From Neckera pumila (lineage: Eukaryota > Streptophyta > Bryopsida > Hypnales > Neckeraceae): 64,000 nt of DNA. The translations under genes and the position numbers were made by a program. Where the stretch lies: NCBI GenBank assembly GCA_963969595.1, contig OZ018414.1, positions 14,615,660 through 14,679,659 of the forward strand. Reading direction: 5' to 3'. This document shows, piece by piece, positions 1 through 8,884 of this stretch (positions are counted from its first letter, which is position 1; every line of letters begins with the position of its first letter). The notes under the pieces were generated by a model. That model had not been told where the DNA came from. It did no database searches and worked only from the letters and a program-made list of their open reading frames with translations.

Positions 1-640
1 GAAAAAAAAATTCTTTCTAAATTTGAATGCTAATGTATGTCTTAGCTTCCAATTTGCACAATCAAACTTCATGAAATTTATTTTAGCATATGATCTAAGA
101 GTCTAAGAAAAGTGAAGTACAAGATCTTATGGTTTGGCCAAAAAAGATAATCCTTCCTATTTTCTTGGATGAATGCAGCAAAAAAAGCAATTTTGAATGT
201 TTTCTAGTAAAAAAATGGCTTCAGCAATATAAGGCTTGCAAAGTTCAATGTTAAATTAGAAGTGTGAATAGTTCAAAATTTGAACTTCTTTAATTCAAAA
301 TTTAGAATTCAAATCAAATTGTAAATTTGAACACTAACCAAATTATTATCTATAAAAAATAGAATGAAACTTGCATTAGAATTAGAATTTTAATCAAATT
401 TCAATTGACTTGAATTGAATCAAAATTTGAATAATCATTAAGTTATTTGAAATAGTAATTGCGTTCCAATCGAACTTGAATTAGATTTGAATTTGAATAA
501 AACTTTGATCAAATTTTAAGCTAGAATTGTAATTACTGCATTTCATTGGAATTTGAATCAAATTCAAAATCAAATTCTATTTGTTTAAATTTGATTAAAA
601 TTCAAAATCTAGATTTATGCTCTACAAAAGATTCCAAATG
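1..640. other. AT-rich spacer with degenerate palindromic motif
   Basis: No gene is seen. From about 240 to 600 the sequence is made of loosely repeated TTGAATT / AAATTTGAA / AATCAAATT blocks, so both strands read alike. This looks like a decayed low-complexity satellite rather than coding DNA; every frame is broken. Confidence 0.5.
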
Positions 641-822
641 ATTTCAAAAGATTTTGGAAGATTTCAAAAGATTTTCAATGATTCTAAAAAAATTCTAATA
701 GATTTAATAGATTTTAGAAGAATTCCAATAGATTTCAAAAGATTTTGGAAGATTTCAAAAGATTTTCAATGATTCTAAAAAAATTCTAATAGATTTAATA
801 GATTTTAGAAGAATTCCAATAG
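641..822. repeat. 91-bp tandem duplication
   Basis: Two consecutive, essentially identical 91-bp units (641-731 and 732-822) start with ATTTCAAAAGATTTTGGAAG. Inside and around them (about 600-950) runs a shorter degenerate unit of the form GATTYTARNAGATT. The longer duplication appears to have arisen inside an older minisatellite. No coding potential is seen. Confidence 0.85.
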
Positions 823-1234
823 ATTTGAAAGATTCTAGTAGATTTTTAAAAGATTCTAGTAGATTTTGATAGGTTTTCAAAAGATTCTAGAAGCCTCTAA
901 AATATTTTGAAAGAGTCAAAAGATACCAATAGATCCAAATTTTTTTTTGAAAGATTCTAAAATTTTCTAAAAAACTACTTGAAATTGGTTAGAGTCTTTG
1001 TATTTTGTTGATTGTACATTTTAAATCAACAATTTTTGGTAGTCTTAGTTGATTAGAAGACAAAATTTTAGTCGATTGATCATTATATAATTGAAATCAA
1101 CATAATTCTTTGTTGTTCAAGCAATCTATGTTGATTGTTCAAAGAAAATGGACAAATGTGCCGTTTTAGCATATATATTTGCTGAAATCAACAGAAATCA
1201 ACACAATCTATGCAAAAACGGGCCCCCTTTTCTA

Positions 1235-2070
1235 GTAGGGTTGGCACATGTAACCGTAGGATCATGTAGTATGTTGACTTGAGAACATGTGGTAAAAATT
1301 TCAGAAACTTCCACCGCGTGGATTGCAATATATAAGCATTTAAATTCAGTGAAATCATTTTTTTGGCCCTGCAAAAAACAAGGCAGCTGCACTTCACAAG
1401 CTCACTTTTCTATGAAAAAATGTCCAAAATGGTAGTGCTTCTTTGCATTCTTTTTCCTAAACAAGTTGGTCACATGCTTGAAAATTTTCAAATCATTTGG
1501 AATTGGACAATATAAAGGAAAAAATTAGTAAGTAGACAATAGTAGAGAATGATTCAAAATACTAAATTGTTAAGAATTTTCTCATGGAATTGAAAAATGC
1601 TAATCCCAATGGTTGCAATGTTGTAATAACCAATCTACATCATACATTTTATTTTTTTCAAAAAATATTGAAAATTGAGTAAGATAAAGGACTTCAAAGT
1701 TTATTTTAGAGTAGAAAATGCCTGGAAACAAAAGATCCTTGTAACTTTTGACTCATTGATAAAAATAGAATGTTTCAAAGCTTTCTATGTCTATATAACT
1801 CAAAGAAATCAATTTCAAATTTTTGTTTTTGAAAAAAGTGATTTTTTTAAATCTGTCTGGACTGCCCATTTACAGAAGAAAGTAACATATTAGGCCATAA
1901 TTTTTTATTCATATTTCCAAATGTCATGAAATTTAGTGCATATGCAAGATGTTCCTTTGTTCCCATCTTCTATTAAAATTTAGGCCAAAACTATGTAAAT
2001 CTCCAGTCACATGTATCTGTACAAAATTTCTATATAGCTACAAAATGCATGTTGGTCCTTTAGGGGTTAA
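1235..2070 (-). mobile_element. TTAA-family MITE (piggyBac-like), one end missing
   Basis: The right end reads GGTCCTTTAGGGG followed by TTAA at 2067-2070, the same terminus as the other members of this family. The body aligns with the copies at 38720-39641 and 57829-58794: shared blocks include CACATGTAACCGTA near 1246, GCAGCTGCACTTCACAAG and the AATTTAGTGCATATGCA segment. The opposite CCCCTAAAGG end is not found, so the left boundary is approximate. Short reading frames inside are accidental. Orientation is given relative to 38720-39641. Confidence 0.65.
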
Positions 2071-2197
2071 GTGCAAATGTTATTGAACCAATCACCCTAT
2101 AAGGTAACTATCCCAATTATGGACACAACTTTGGATAATTAAGCCCATTACAGGCACAATTGTTCTTGTGAAGTACATTTCACACGACATACATTAA

Positions 2198-2503
2198 AGA
2201 AAAAATCAGCCCTCCAGAAGGTGTCTCCAGATTGACAAGCCAAGCTATTTCAAGCTTGGCCTATCAAGTTGGAAAAGTACCCCCGGTGAGCAGTCAGAGT
2301 ATATGACTGCTCGCCGAAGTAGGTTTTTGCATTGTTTTTTTATAAAAAAAAATTTATTTGTAAATCTGGGTTCCTGCGCCACTATTACTACAGTTTCAGC
2401 TGCGCGGAAATAGGGAAAATATACATTTTCAACCCTTTAAAACTAAATTTCATGGTACTAAAGGGGGTCGTGGAGAGGCCCTCTGGAGGGCTAATTTTTT
2501 CTC
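2198..2503. mobile_element. Small TIR element, family P copy 1
   Basis: Terminal inverted repeats AGAAAAAATCAGCCCTC at the left and GAGGGCTAATTTTTTCT at the right enclose about 300 bp. The interior matches the copy at 16712-17082 (blocks around TTTCAGCTGC and GTGAGCA). It encodes nothing. No clear target duplication was found, so the superfamily is unassigned. Confidence 0.65.
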
Positions 2504-2859
2504 TTCTGTGTACATCACAAGAATTTCTGGGCTTGCAATAGGCTTGTCCAGCTTGTGCCTAGAATGGGCTCAGTTACCTTAGTCCTTGCATTGAATGTGA
2601 CAATGTAACATAGAACCCTAGATGAACAAACGCTTAATTTATACTAACCTATAAATGGTTGGAGTTATTTTTATCTTTTTTTTTGTTCTTCGTCCTTGTA
2701 ATAGAAACTTAAGGTAGGAGGCTTTGAAAGCGAGCGAGCATTTAGAATCGCCTGAAATGGACATGAGGTGGTCGTTAAATGAACCTTCTGTAGATTGTAG
2801 TCATTGAATGGATCAATTAAAAAAAAATTATTTATTGGAATAGCCTATGATTCTCTTTG

Positions 2860-3215
2860 CTTTTTGTCATGACCCTCTGATAGATGAATGATGATTGACA
2901 AGATGACCAAAGAATCTGATGATGAATGATGACTGGCAAGATGATCAGAGATGATGAATGATGATTGGTCAAGATGACCAGAGATGGATCAATGCATTGA
3001 TGGATAACGAATTCACAATGTAATGTAAATAATTGAATAAGCAGAATTTGATTGGAGATAGACATCTCTCAGTGATGGATTTATGCATTGGAGTTAGGCA
3101 ACTCCAATTAGATGACAAGTGCATTGGATTTGTGAAGTGGAGTTCGACAACTCCACTTGGATGACAAATGTAATAGAACTTGGAATTAGACAACTTCAAG
3201 TAGAAGATCAAGATT
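2860..3215. repeat. Tandem hairpin-forming repeats
   Basis: Two repeat series sit back to back. From 2885 to 2990 a unit of about 40 bp recurs, of the form GATGAATGATGATTGNCAAG. From 3088 to 3201 three units spaced about 45 bp apart each hold an inverted repeat around a 4-base loop: arms TTGGAGTT/AACTCCAA (3088-3107), AAGTGGAGTT/AACTCCACTT (3135-3158) and ACTTGGAATT/AACTTCAAGT (3178-3201). The arms change in step between units 1 and 2. Confidence 0.7.
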
Positions 3216-3489
3216 GGATAAGATAGGACTAGATACTTAGAATACTTCTACAAATGACTAAAACTTTTACTTTAGTGGATGGTTTTAGATAGAACCAAGA
3301 ATAGAAAGCTAAAGATAGAAAAGAAGACCTAGACTATCAAAAAGACTATTAGTCTTTCTTAGATATATAAGATAGAACTCGGGGTAAAGAGGCTCTCTTT
3401 TGGAGATCTCTCTCTCTCTATGGTTGGGTGGTTTGAGCTCTTGTGAAACGTTTGTTAATAATTACATTTGGGTCTTTGTTTTGCTTCCA

Positions 3490-3847
3490 TCAATACCTTA
3501 AATGAGGCTATTTGTTTGTTTGTTTGTTTGTTTTGTTTTGTTTGTAGCGTGGACAACTTCCTGACCGTGCGTCCCCCGGCCGCGTGCTTGGTACCATCGG
3601 AAAGCTCTCGCCGAGGAGGGGTGCACCGGCTTGGTTTCGTGGCGTTTGGAGCGGTGGTGCAAAAGTTATTGAATTTCAAAGTATTTATTGATTAAACAAT
3701 TAGAAAATTACTTTTACTTTGATTTTGGTGGCGTTCTTGGTACTGGGAGTGGAACCGGGAGTAGAATTGGGAGTAGAATCGGAAGTAGAACCAGGAGTGG
3801 AACCGGGAGTAGATGAAAATTGGGCCAACGGCACAGGGTCACACTAG
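3490..3847 (+). mobile_element. Helitron-like non-autonomous element, copy X1
   Basis: It begins TCAATACCTTAAAT preceded by A and ends ACACTAG followed by T, which is the TC...CTAG structure with an A|T target typical of Helitrons. Behind the 5' end lies a (TTTG)n tract. The middle carries a conserved GC-rich core (GCACCGG, GGTACCATCGG). Before the 3' end is a 12-bp minisatellite of six units (3742-3813). No Rep/helicase is encoded, and short open frames inside are shadows. A strong 3' hairpin is not obvious, so the superfamily call is provisional. Confidence 0.65.
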
Positions 3848-4194
3848 TTGTTCTTTGAAGTTATGGATTGTAGGAGTTACGTAACACTTTTCCCATTTCT
3901 CTCTTGAAGTTATGGATTGTAGGAGTTACGTAACACTTTTCCCATTTCTCTCTAGAAGTTACACATGAACGGTTTATGAAAGACCTAGCATCGTAAATAG
4001 GGACCTATGACTCTTCTTGTTTCAAAATTCATAAGTAATTCAAAAGTGCTTCAAAAATTATGAAACAACTTGTGTTACAATCAAAATCTATATGTCTTTG
4101 CCTGAAATATGAGCTAAAAACAATCCCATCCTAGAAACCACAGGAAAAATGCGGATCAGCCCTTAGATGCTCGCTTTCAGAGCCTCCTACCTTA

Positions 4195-5480
4195 CTCATG
4201 ATGTCTGCAACAAACCACACTTCTTGTGAAGTTGTGAGGGGAAGGAAGTTGAAAGTAACACTCAAGAAGTGTTGTGGGACCTCAGCGGATAGACAGGCTC
4301 ACACCAACCCAATATTTTTGGGGGTTATTTTTCTCTCTCTCTTTATTTTTTATTTTAATTTCTCTCTCTCTTTAAAGTTCAGTAACTTGAAGAGAAATAT
4401 ATTCATTTCTCTCTGTCTTGTTCAAGAGAAATATAACTTATTCAAACTCTGTCACACAACCTAACCTACAGACAGATGCCACTTCCAGCACATGCCACAT
4501 AACATAATTGAATGACGTCGGAGATTCCAAGACCGGCTTTTGAGGAACGCATTCACACTGACAGTAGTAGTGAATTTGTTCTGTGGTTCTGGGTCGAGGA
4601 GGTTTACCCTTACATGTGTCAGAAACTGTGAATGGCATTCTGAATGACTGCCAGGTGGGTAATTTGTACAACATACTAAATCCAGAAAGGAGCAACCTTA
4701 ACCCTCTTTTCAAGCCTCGTGCATGTCACAGTTTGACTCCGTACAGTTATGGTTTGCAAGTGCGTTTTGAACCGGAAAGGAAGACTACGAATCTATATAT
4801 CATCTATTGTAGCGATTAGCGAAAATCTAGATCTGTTAGTTGCCTTCATCATTAAATTAGACTGATTATTTTGTTTGTTTGTTAAACTTATGATTGATCC
4901 CTACTATCTTGGCACACAAGAAATCAAGAATTAGGCGACAAGCTCAAGGGTACATTCTCTCATTCTTCTTGTACCCAAATATTACTTTGATAAATTGGAT
5001 TTCAACAAGTTCAAAGAAAGCACGAAACAAAGCACATTGAAGAGGCCACGTCCCAGTTCGCCAAGATAACGTAAACTAAACAACAACAAGGTTGCCACAA
5101 CCCAAAGTCCAAAAGTCCCTCCCCTTCGCTATCACTACCCAAAAAGGATGCTCTTTCAGACACTCTTTTTCGACAATTATCCCGCAACACTGTACTAAAC
5201 AAAACAATGTTCACGCACCAGATGAAATATTTGTCAACCTCCACAAACCTGCAGCTTAAATCAATGGACTGATTCGATTCGCCACGGAAGTGCATCCGCT
5301 CCACCCCCACGAGCAGCTTCCGGAATAACACAGCGAGGGACCATTTGCAAATCGAAGCATAAAGAAATGCTCGAATACGCAGCGTACCCGGGCCTCCGAA
5401 TCTCATTAACCTTCAATTTGTAGCTAATTCTCAAGCAGCATGCACTTAGTTCTGCGACACACCAACCACGCAATTCGGTT
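4195..5480. other. Spacer, no gene recognised
   Basis: Base composition rises toward 5480, as expected for a flank of the transporter gene. Short frames occur on both strands (for example 5011-5406 on the minus strand), but none has recognisable motifs, splice partners or a codon bias distinct from the opposite strand. CT-rich simple tracts lie at 4330-4375. Part of it may be promoter for the gene starting at 6371. Confidence 0.4.
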
Positions 5481-5488
5481 GGAATGGA

Positions 5489-5496
5489 TATAAATA
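5489..5496 (+). promoter_or_regulatory. Candidate TATA box of the SatP-type gene
   Basis: TATAAATA sits in a moderately GC-rich context about 880 bp upstream of the ATG at 6371. If used, transcription would start near 5520 and give a leader of about 850 bases, possibly spliced. No other good TATA box lies closer in the right orientation. The assignment is inferred from position only. Confidence 0.35.
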
Positions 5497-5780
5497 TATA
5501 TTGATCGATTGCCTGTCAGAGCTTCCATCTCTTTGCAAGAATTATTGCGTAGTCGGACACGGGATTTGAAGCTTAGATAGGTGGGCAAAGTACGAAGGTG
5601 ACGACTGTTATATTTAAGGTTGGGTTCCTTTAATTGCTGTATGATTACTTGGAATCAATCAAGCTGATGTATGTGGTGGTTTTGTTGTGATCTGAAGAAG
5701 TGTACTCGCAAGTCCCGGTCGCAAGTACTTTTCAAGTCGCCATATATTGAAGTAAGTTGCGTGATTCGGATGTGATTTCG

Positions 5781-6265
5781 AGTGCTGTAATGTTGACAGT
5801 TTGGTGCTCGTAGCGGATTATGCAATATGTACGGAGAGGTTGAAGTTCCTGTGGTTGGGGCTGTATTCCAGCAATTGCGGTCTAGAAAATTAGATGATTT
5901 CGCTGTGATTAATTTCTAATTTCTAGTGCTGTAGCTTTGGGAATTTGCTCCGGATTGTGTAGAGATTGACGTACCTTCGGTGGGGGTTGTGATCTAGCTA
6001 GCAAGCAAGGGAATTCGGCGCAAGCGTGGACGGTTTCGCTGTGAATTGAGTGCTGTAGCCGAGGCTGCAGCTAGCTTTGTCAGTTTGGTGCGGTGCACCG
6101 GATTGTGTAGAGATTGAAGTTCCTGTACGTGGTGGGGGCTGTGATGTAGTGAGCTACAGAATTCGGCGCAAGCGTAGCTGATTTCGCTGTGATTCCAAGT
6201 GCTGTAGTTTCGACGATTCGGCACATCCGATCGAAGTATCTGTGGTAACGACAGCGATCTAGTTC
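5781..6265 (+). repeat. Four degenerate repeat modules in the 5' leader
   Basis: AGTGCTGTA recurs at 5781, 5925, 6049 and 6198. Each is followed by blocks resembling TTTGGTGC, GGATTGTGTAGAGATTGAAG and GGGGCTGTGAT, and preceded by GATTTCGCTGTGATT or a close variant. Units are 124-149 bp and clearly diverged. The array ends about 100 bp before the start codon of the transporter gene. Confidence 0.7.
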
Positions 6266-6370
6266 GAGAATCGGTCAATCCTACAGAGATCCTTGACGAT
6301 CGACAGTAACCCCAAATTCTGTTCCGAATTCGGATCCCCGACCAATCCTGTTGCAGATTTCGAACCAGCT

Positions 6371-8097
6371 ATGGCAACGGAGAATGCCCCCAACGGTGGA
6401 ACCCTCAAGCACATCCCCCACGTCCCCTCCATCGCCAACCCCGCCCCCTTAGGTCTCATGTCCTTCGCACTCACCACCTTCGTGCTCTCCTGCCACAACG
6501 CCGGCATCTTTGGCCTCTCCGTCACTTCCCCCGCTAACGTCGTCACCGGTTTAGCCCTGTTCTACGGTGGCTTGACCCAGCTCCTCGCCGGCATGTGGGA
6601 GTTCAAGACGGGCAACACGTTCGGCGCCACGGCGTTCGCGTCCTACGGCGCCTTCTGGCTGTCCTACGCGGCTATTCTCATCCCGTGGTTCGGAGTGGCG
6701 GACGGGTATAGCAGTGAGGGATATGAAAGGGATTTGGCGCCCGCGCTGGCGGTGTTTCTGTTGGGGTGGACGATTTTCACGGCGATGATGTGGCTCGGGA
6801 CGCTGAGGGCGAATGTGGCGTTGAGTGCGTTGTTTGCGTTTCTGACGCTGACGTTTTTGTTGCTCACTGTGGCGGAGTATAAGGGGCATGGTGGACTGCG
6901 CGTCAAACGGGTAAGCACGCTTGATCGGGAACTCTCAGTCTTCACTAACATTCTCTTCAATAGAAGGCTGGGATTGCAATGGAATGGCTGCGAGAGATCT
7001 GTTGAGGGTTTTGGAATGGTTGAGGAAGACATGCTGCGATGTGTTTGCGATTGTTTGCGATTGCAATAGTTTAGGCGTGGTTTAGGCATTGTAAGGGATA
7101 AGTATGATTTTGGGATGCCCTCCTTTTGAATGGGAAACAAAAGGTCAAGTTCACTGGTGCTCAAAGATCGCCCTTTTACTAGTGGTTCAAGAGTTTGGCA
7201 ACAAGGTTGCAACACTTTCAACAAATGTTCAAAATGGAGCATGAGTTTAAGGAAACGTGATTGATGATGTGTTGCAACCAGTAAGGTAGTTGCACCTAAA
7301 ATTGTCAGTAGAAGCATTTCATTGTCTTCCATGTGGCTACATGGTGATGAATTTGTTTAACTATATTAGCAAATTGCAGTGAAAGATGTTGCAAGTAGAA
7401 TCCGATTATTTGCCACTTGAAGAATCTTTGTAAGTTTCAAAAGCAACAGGTTGAAAGCTTCTACAATGGGTGGTTGACTCTATAGGAAACCACACATTTG
7501 GAACCTTGAAGCATATAGAGAGTGATAGTCTATTCAAGTTCTAAATAGGAGACTGGCAGTTTCACATGCTGATTTGGTTTGCTACTAGACAAAAAAAATA
7601 GGATTTCGTTTCAGATACCTGACTGCAATTTGAGGTGCCACTGCTGCCTTATTTGAGATTGCAGCAGATTAGGCATAGATCGATTAGTCATTGGTTCCGT
7701 GTCCAAGAGTTTCACAACAACTTTGCAGCATTTTTGCAATAGTTCAGATTCGACCGTGAGTTTCAGGTTTGGGTCACGTGATTTACGTCATGAGTATCAG
7801 TTAAATCAGGTCCTTTGCGATTCTTTCTCTCAGAATCTTGTCTCAAAGTACCAGTACTCTCGAAGTAGAAACGTCTTGATGACATTTTAGCCGTGAATCG
7901 TAAATTGCCTCCATGCTCGGAGCATGAGGCTTGAAGTCTGACACCCAGGCTGTTCTGTGTTGGGATTGCAGGCCGGTGGTTTTTTCGGCATTTTCACAGC
8001 CATCATCGCATGGTACCTGGGGTTGGCTGGTCTCTTGACGCATGAGAATAGCTACGTCACGCTTCCGGTGGGACCTCTCAAAAAGCGCCGTAGTTAG
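6371..8097 (+). CDS. SatP / GPR1-FUN34-YaaH family acetate transporter
   Basis: Two exons, 6371-6910 and 7972-8097, joined in phase 0 across a 1,061-base GT-AG intron, give 221 residues. The family imports acetate/succinate with protons through a six-helix channel-like membrane protein. The family signature NPAPLGL is at residues 23-29. Six hydrophobic segments follow (about 30-48, 56-74, 85-104, 122-140, 145-163, 181-200), with the conserved GGLTQLLAGMWEF, TAFASYGAFW and GGFFGI...AWY blocks and the C-terminal LPVGP motif. Length is typical of the family. The start is the first in-frame ATG, in a good context (GCTATGGC). Exon 1 is far richer in G+C than the flanks. The gene is convergent with the bZIP gene. 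The family is well known in bacteria, archaea and fungi and is not a standard angiosperm gene. The exact substrate is inferred. Confidence 0.9.
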
Positions 8098-8884
8098 TTC
8101 GGTGGTTTCATTTAATTCTGCAGCTCTACAGTACACACTCCTATTTCCATTTCCATGCTTCAATCCCTTTCAAACCTCTTGCTGTCATTTCTGTCAGAAG
8201 CAGAAGCTCTCTAGTTTTAGTTTGCTGTATTAACCGATGTTGATAGAGGTGTCTTTGCTGAGAATGATGTAGAATGCTGGTCTCTATTTGCTTATTTGCG
8301 TATCGTTAAAGAGTCTCATAGCTGCGAAATGTTTCCAAAGGATTGCAGTAAATTGGACCGGATTTCACAAGGAGGCAATAATGCAAATAACGGAGACACA
8401 AAAGTGAACAGTCAGTTGAGATACAATTTTTTTATTTTTATTTTTTATGTAGGCATGTCTACATCACTTACAAGAAAAGTGCAACCACGCCACTATTCCG
8501 AAAGCTTGCAATTTTAGGAATTGCTTAGGAGCCTCTTGCAATGCGCAAGAAAAGAATTGTTGTCTACCAAAGAATAATATATGTAAAAACCACAATGGGA
8601 ACTAACAAATGAATTCACATCCTCAGCAGCAATTTGCATGGAGAATTGAGCTACTCTAATCATCACACAAAGGAGCTGAACAGTCCAAGAATTAAAATTT
8701 TTTACATGGTCGCATTCCAATGTTGGAACTGCGACCAACTGTAGTGTGAGGGTTGAAAAACCCTCTTATTCTTTTTCAGAATAGATTGGAAAAACTCCTA
8801 GCCCTTGCTGAGCCCAAGAATCAGCCAAAAAATCAGATTAGGGTTTGCAATATGAAATTGTGTCCCGTGATATGCTGTATGTTG
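8098..8884. other. Convergent 3' region between SatP-type and bZIP genes
   Basis: The two genes end tail to tail about 790 bp apart. The interval should hold both 3' untranslated regions. It is AT-rich (for example the T-rich stretch near 8430) and shows no further gene. Confidence 0.5.

Larger units (their letters stand above)
2710..4194. mobile_element. About 1.5-kb element with TAAGGTAGGAGG inverted termini
   Basis: The left end TAAGGTAGGAGGCTTTGAAA (2710 onward) is repeated inverted at the right end as AGCCTCCTACCTTA (4181-4194). Similarity continues inward for about 40 bp (GCGAGC, GAGCAT, then CTGA). Inside are hairpin-forming tandem repeats (2860-3210) and a nested Helitron-like copy (3490-3847). 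No transposase frame and no clean target duplication were found. A related terminus occurs at 27129-27159, so this is probably a family of non-autonomous elements of unknown superfamily. Confidence 0.55.

Noticed and set aside
3481..3540. TTTG repeats as a possible CRISPR-like or satellite array
   Set aside because: They are simple tracts at the 5' end of each Helitron-like copy, without spacers.
4438..4819. Overlapping frames on both strands, cysteine-containing
   Set aside because: Neither strand's reading shows a spacing typical of a zinc finger or secreted peptide, and the two overlap one another.
5011..5406. 131-codon minus-strand open frame
   Set aside because: It shows no family motif, no splice partner and ordinary composition. 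It lies in the likely promoter region of the transporter gene. A real small gene cannot be excluded, but nothing supports it.
6293..6370. Upstream in-frame extension of the transporter
   Set aside because: The extension begins with TTG, not ATG, and adds residues unlike the family. The ATG at 6371 gives a standard N terminus just before NPAPLGL.
6664..7332. 222-codon minus-strand frame opposite the transporter
   Set aside because: It overlaps the well-supported transporter exon and its intron. It is the antisense shadow of a G+C-rich exon and has no motif.
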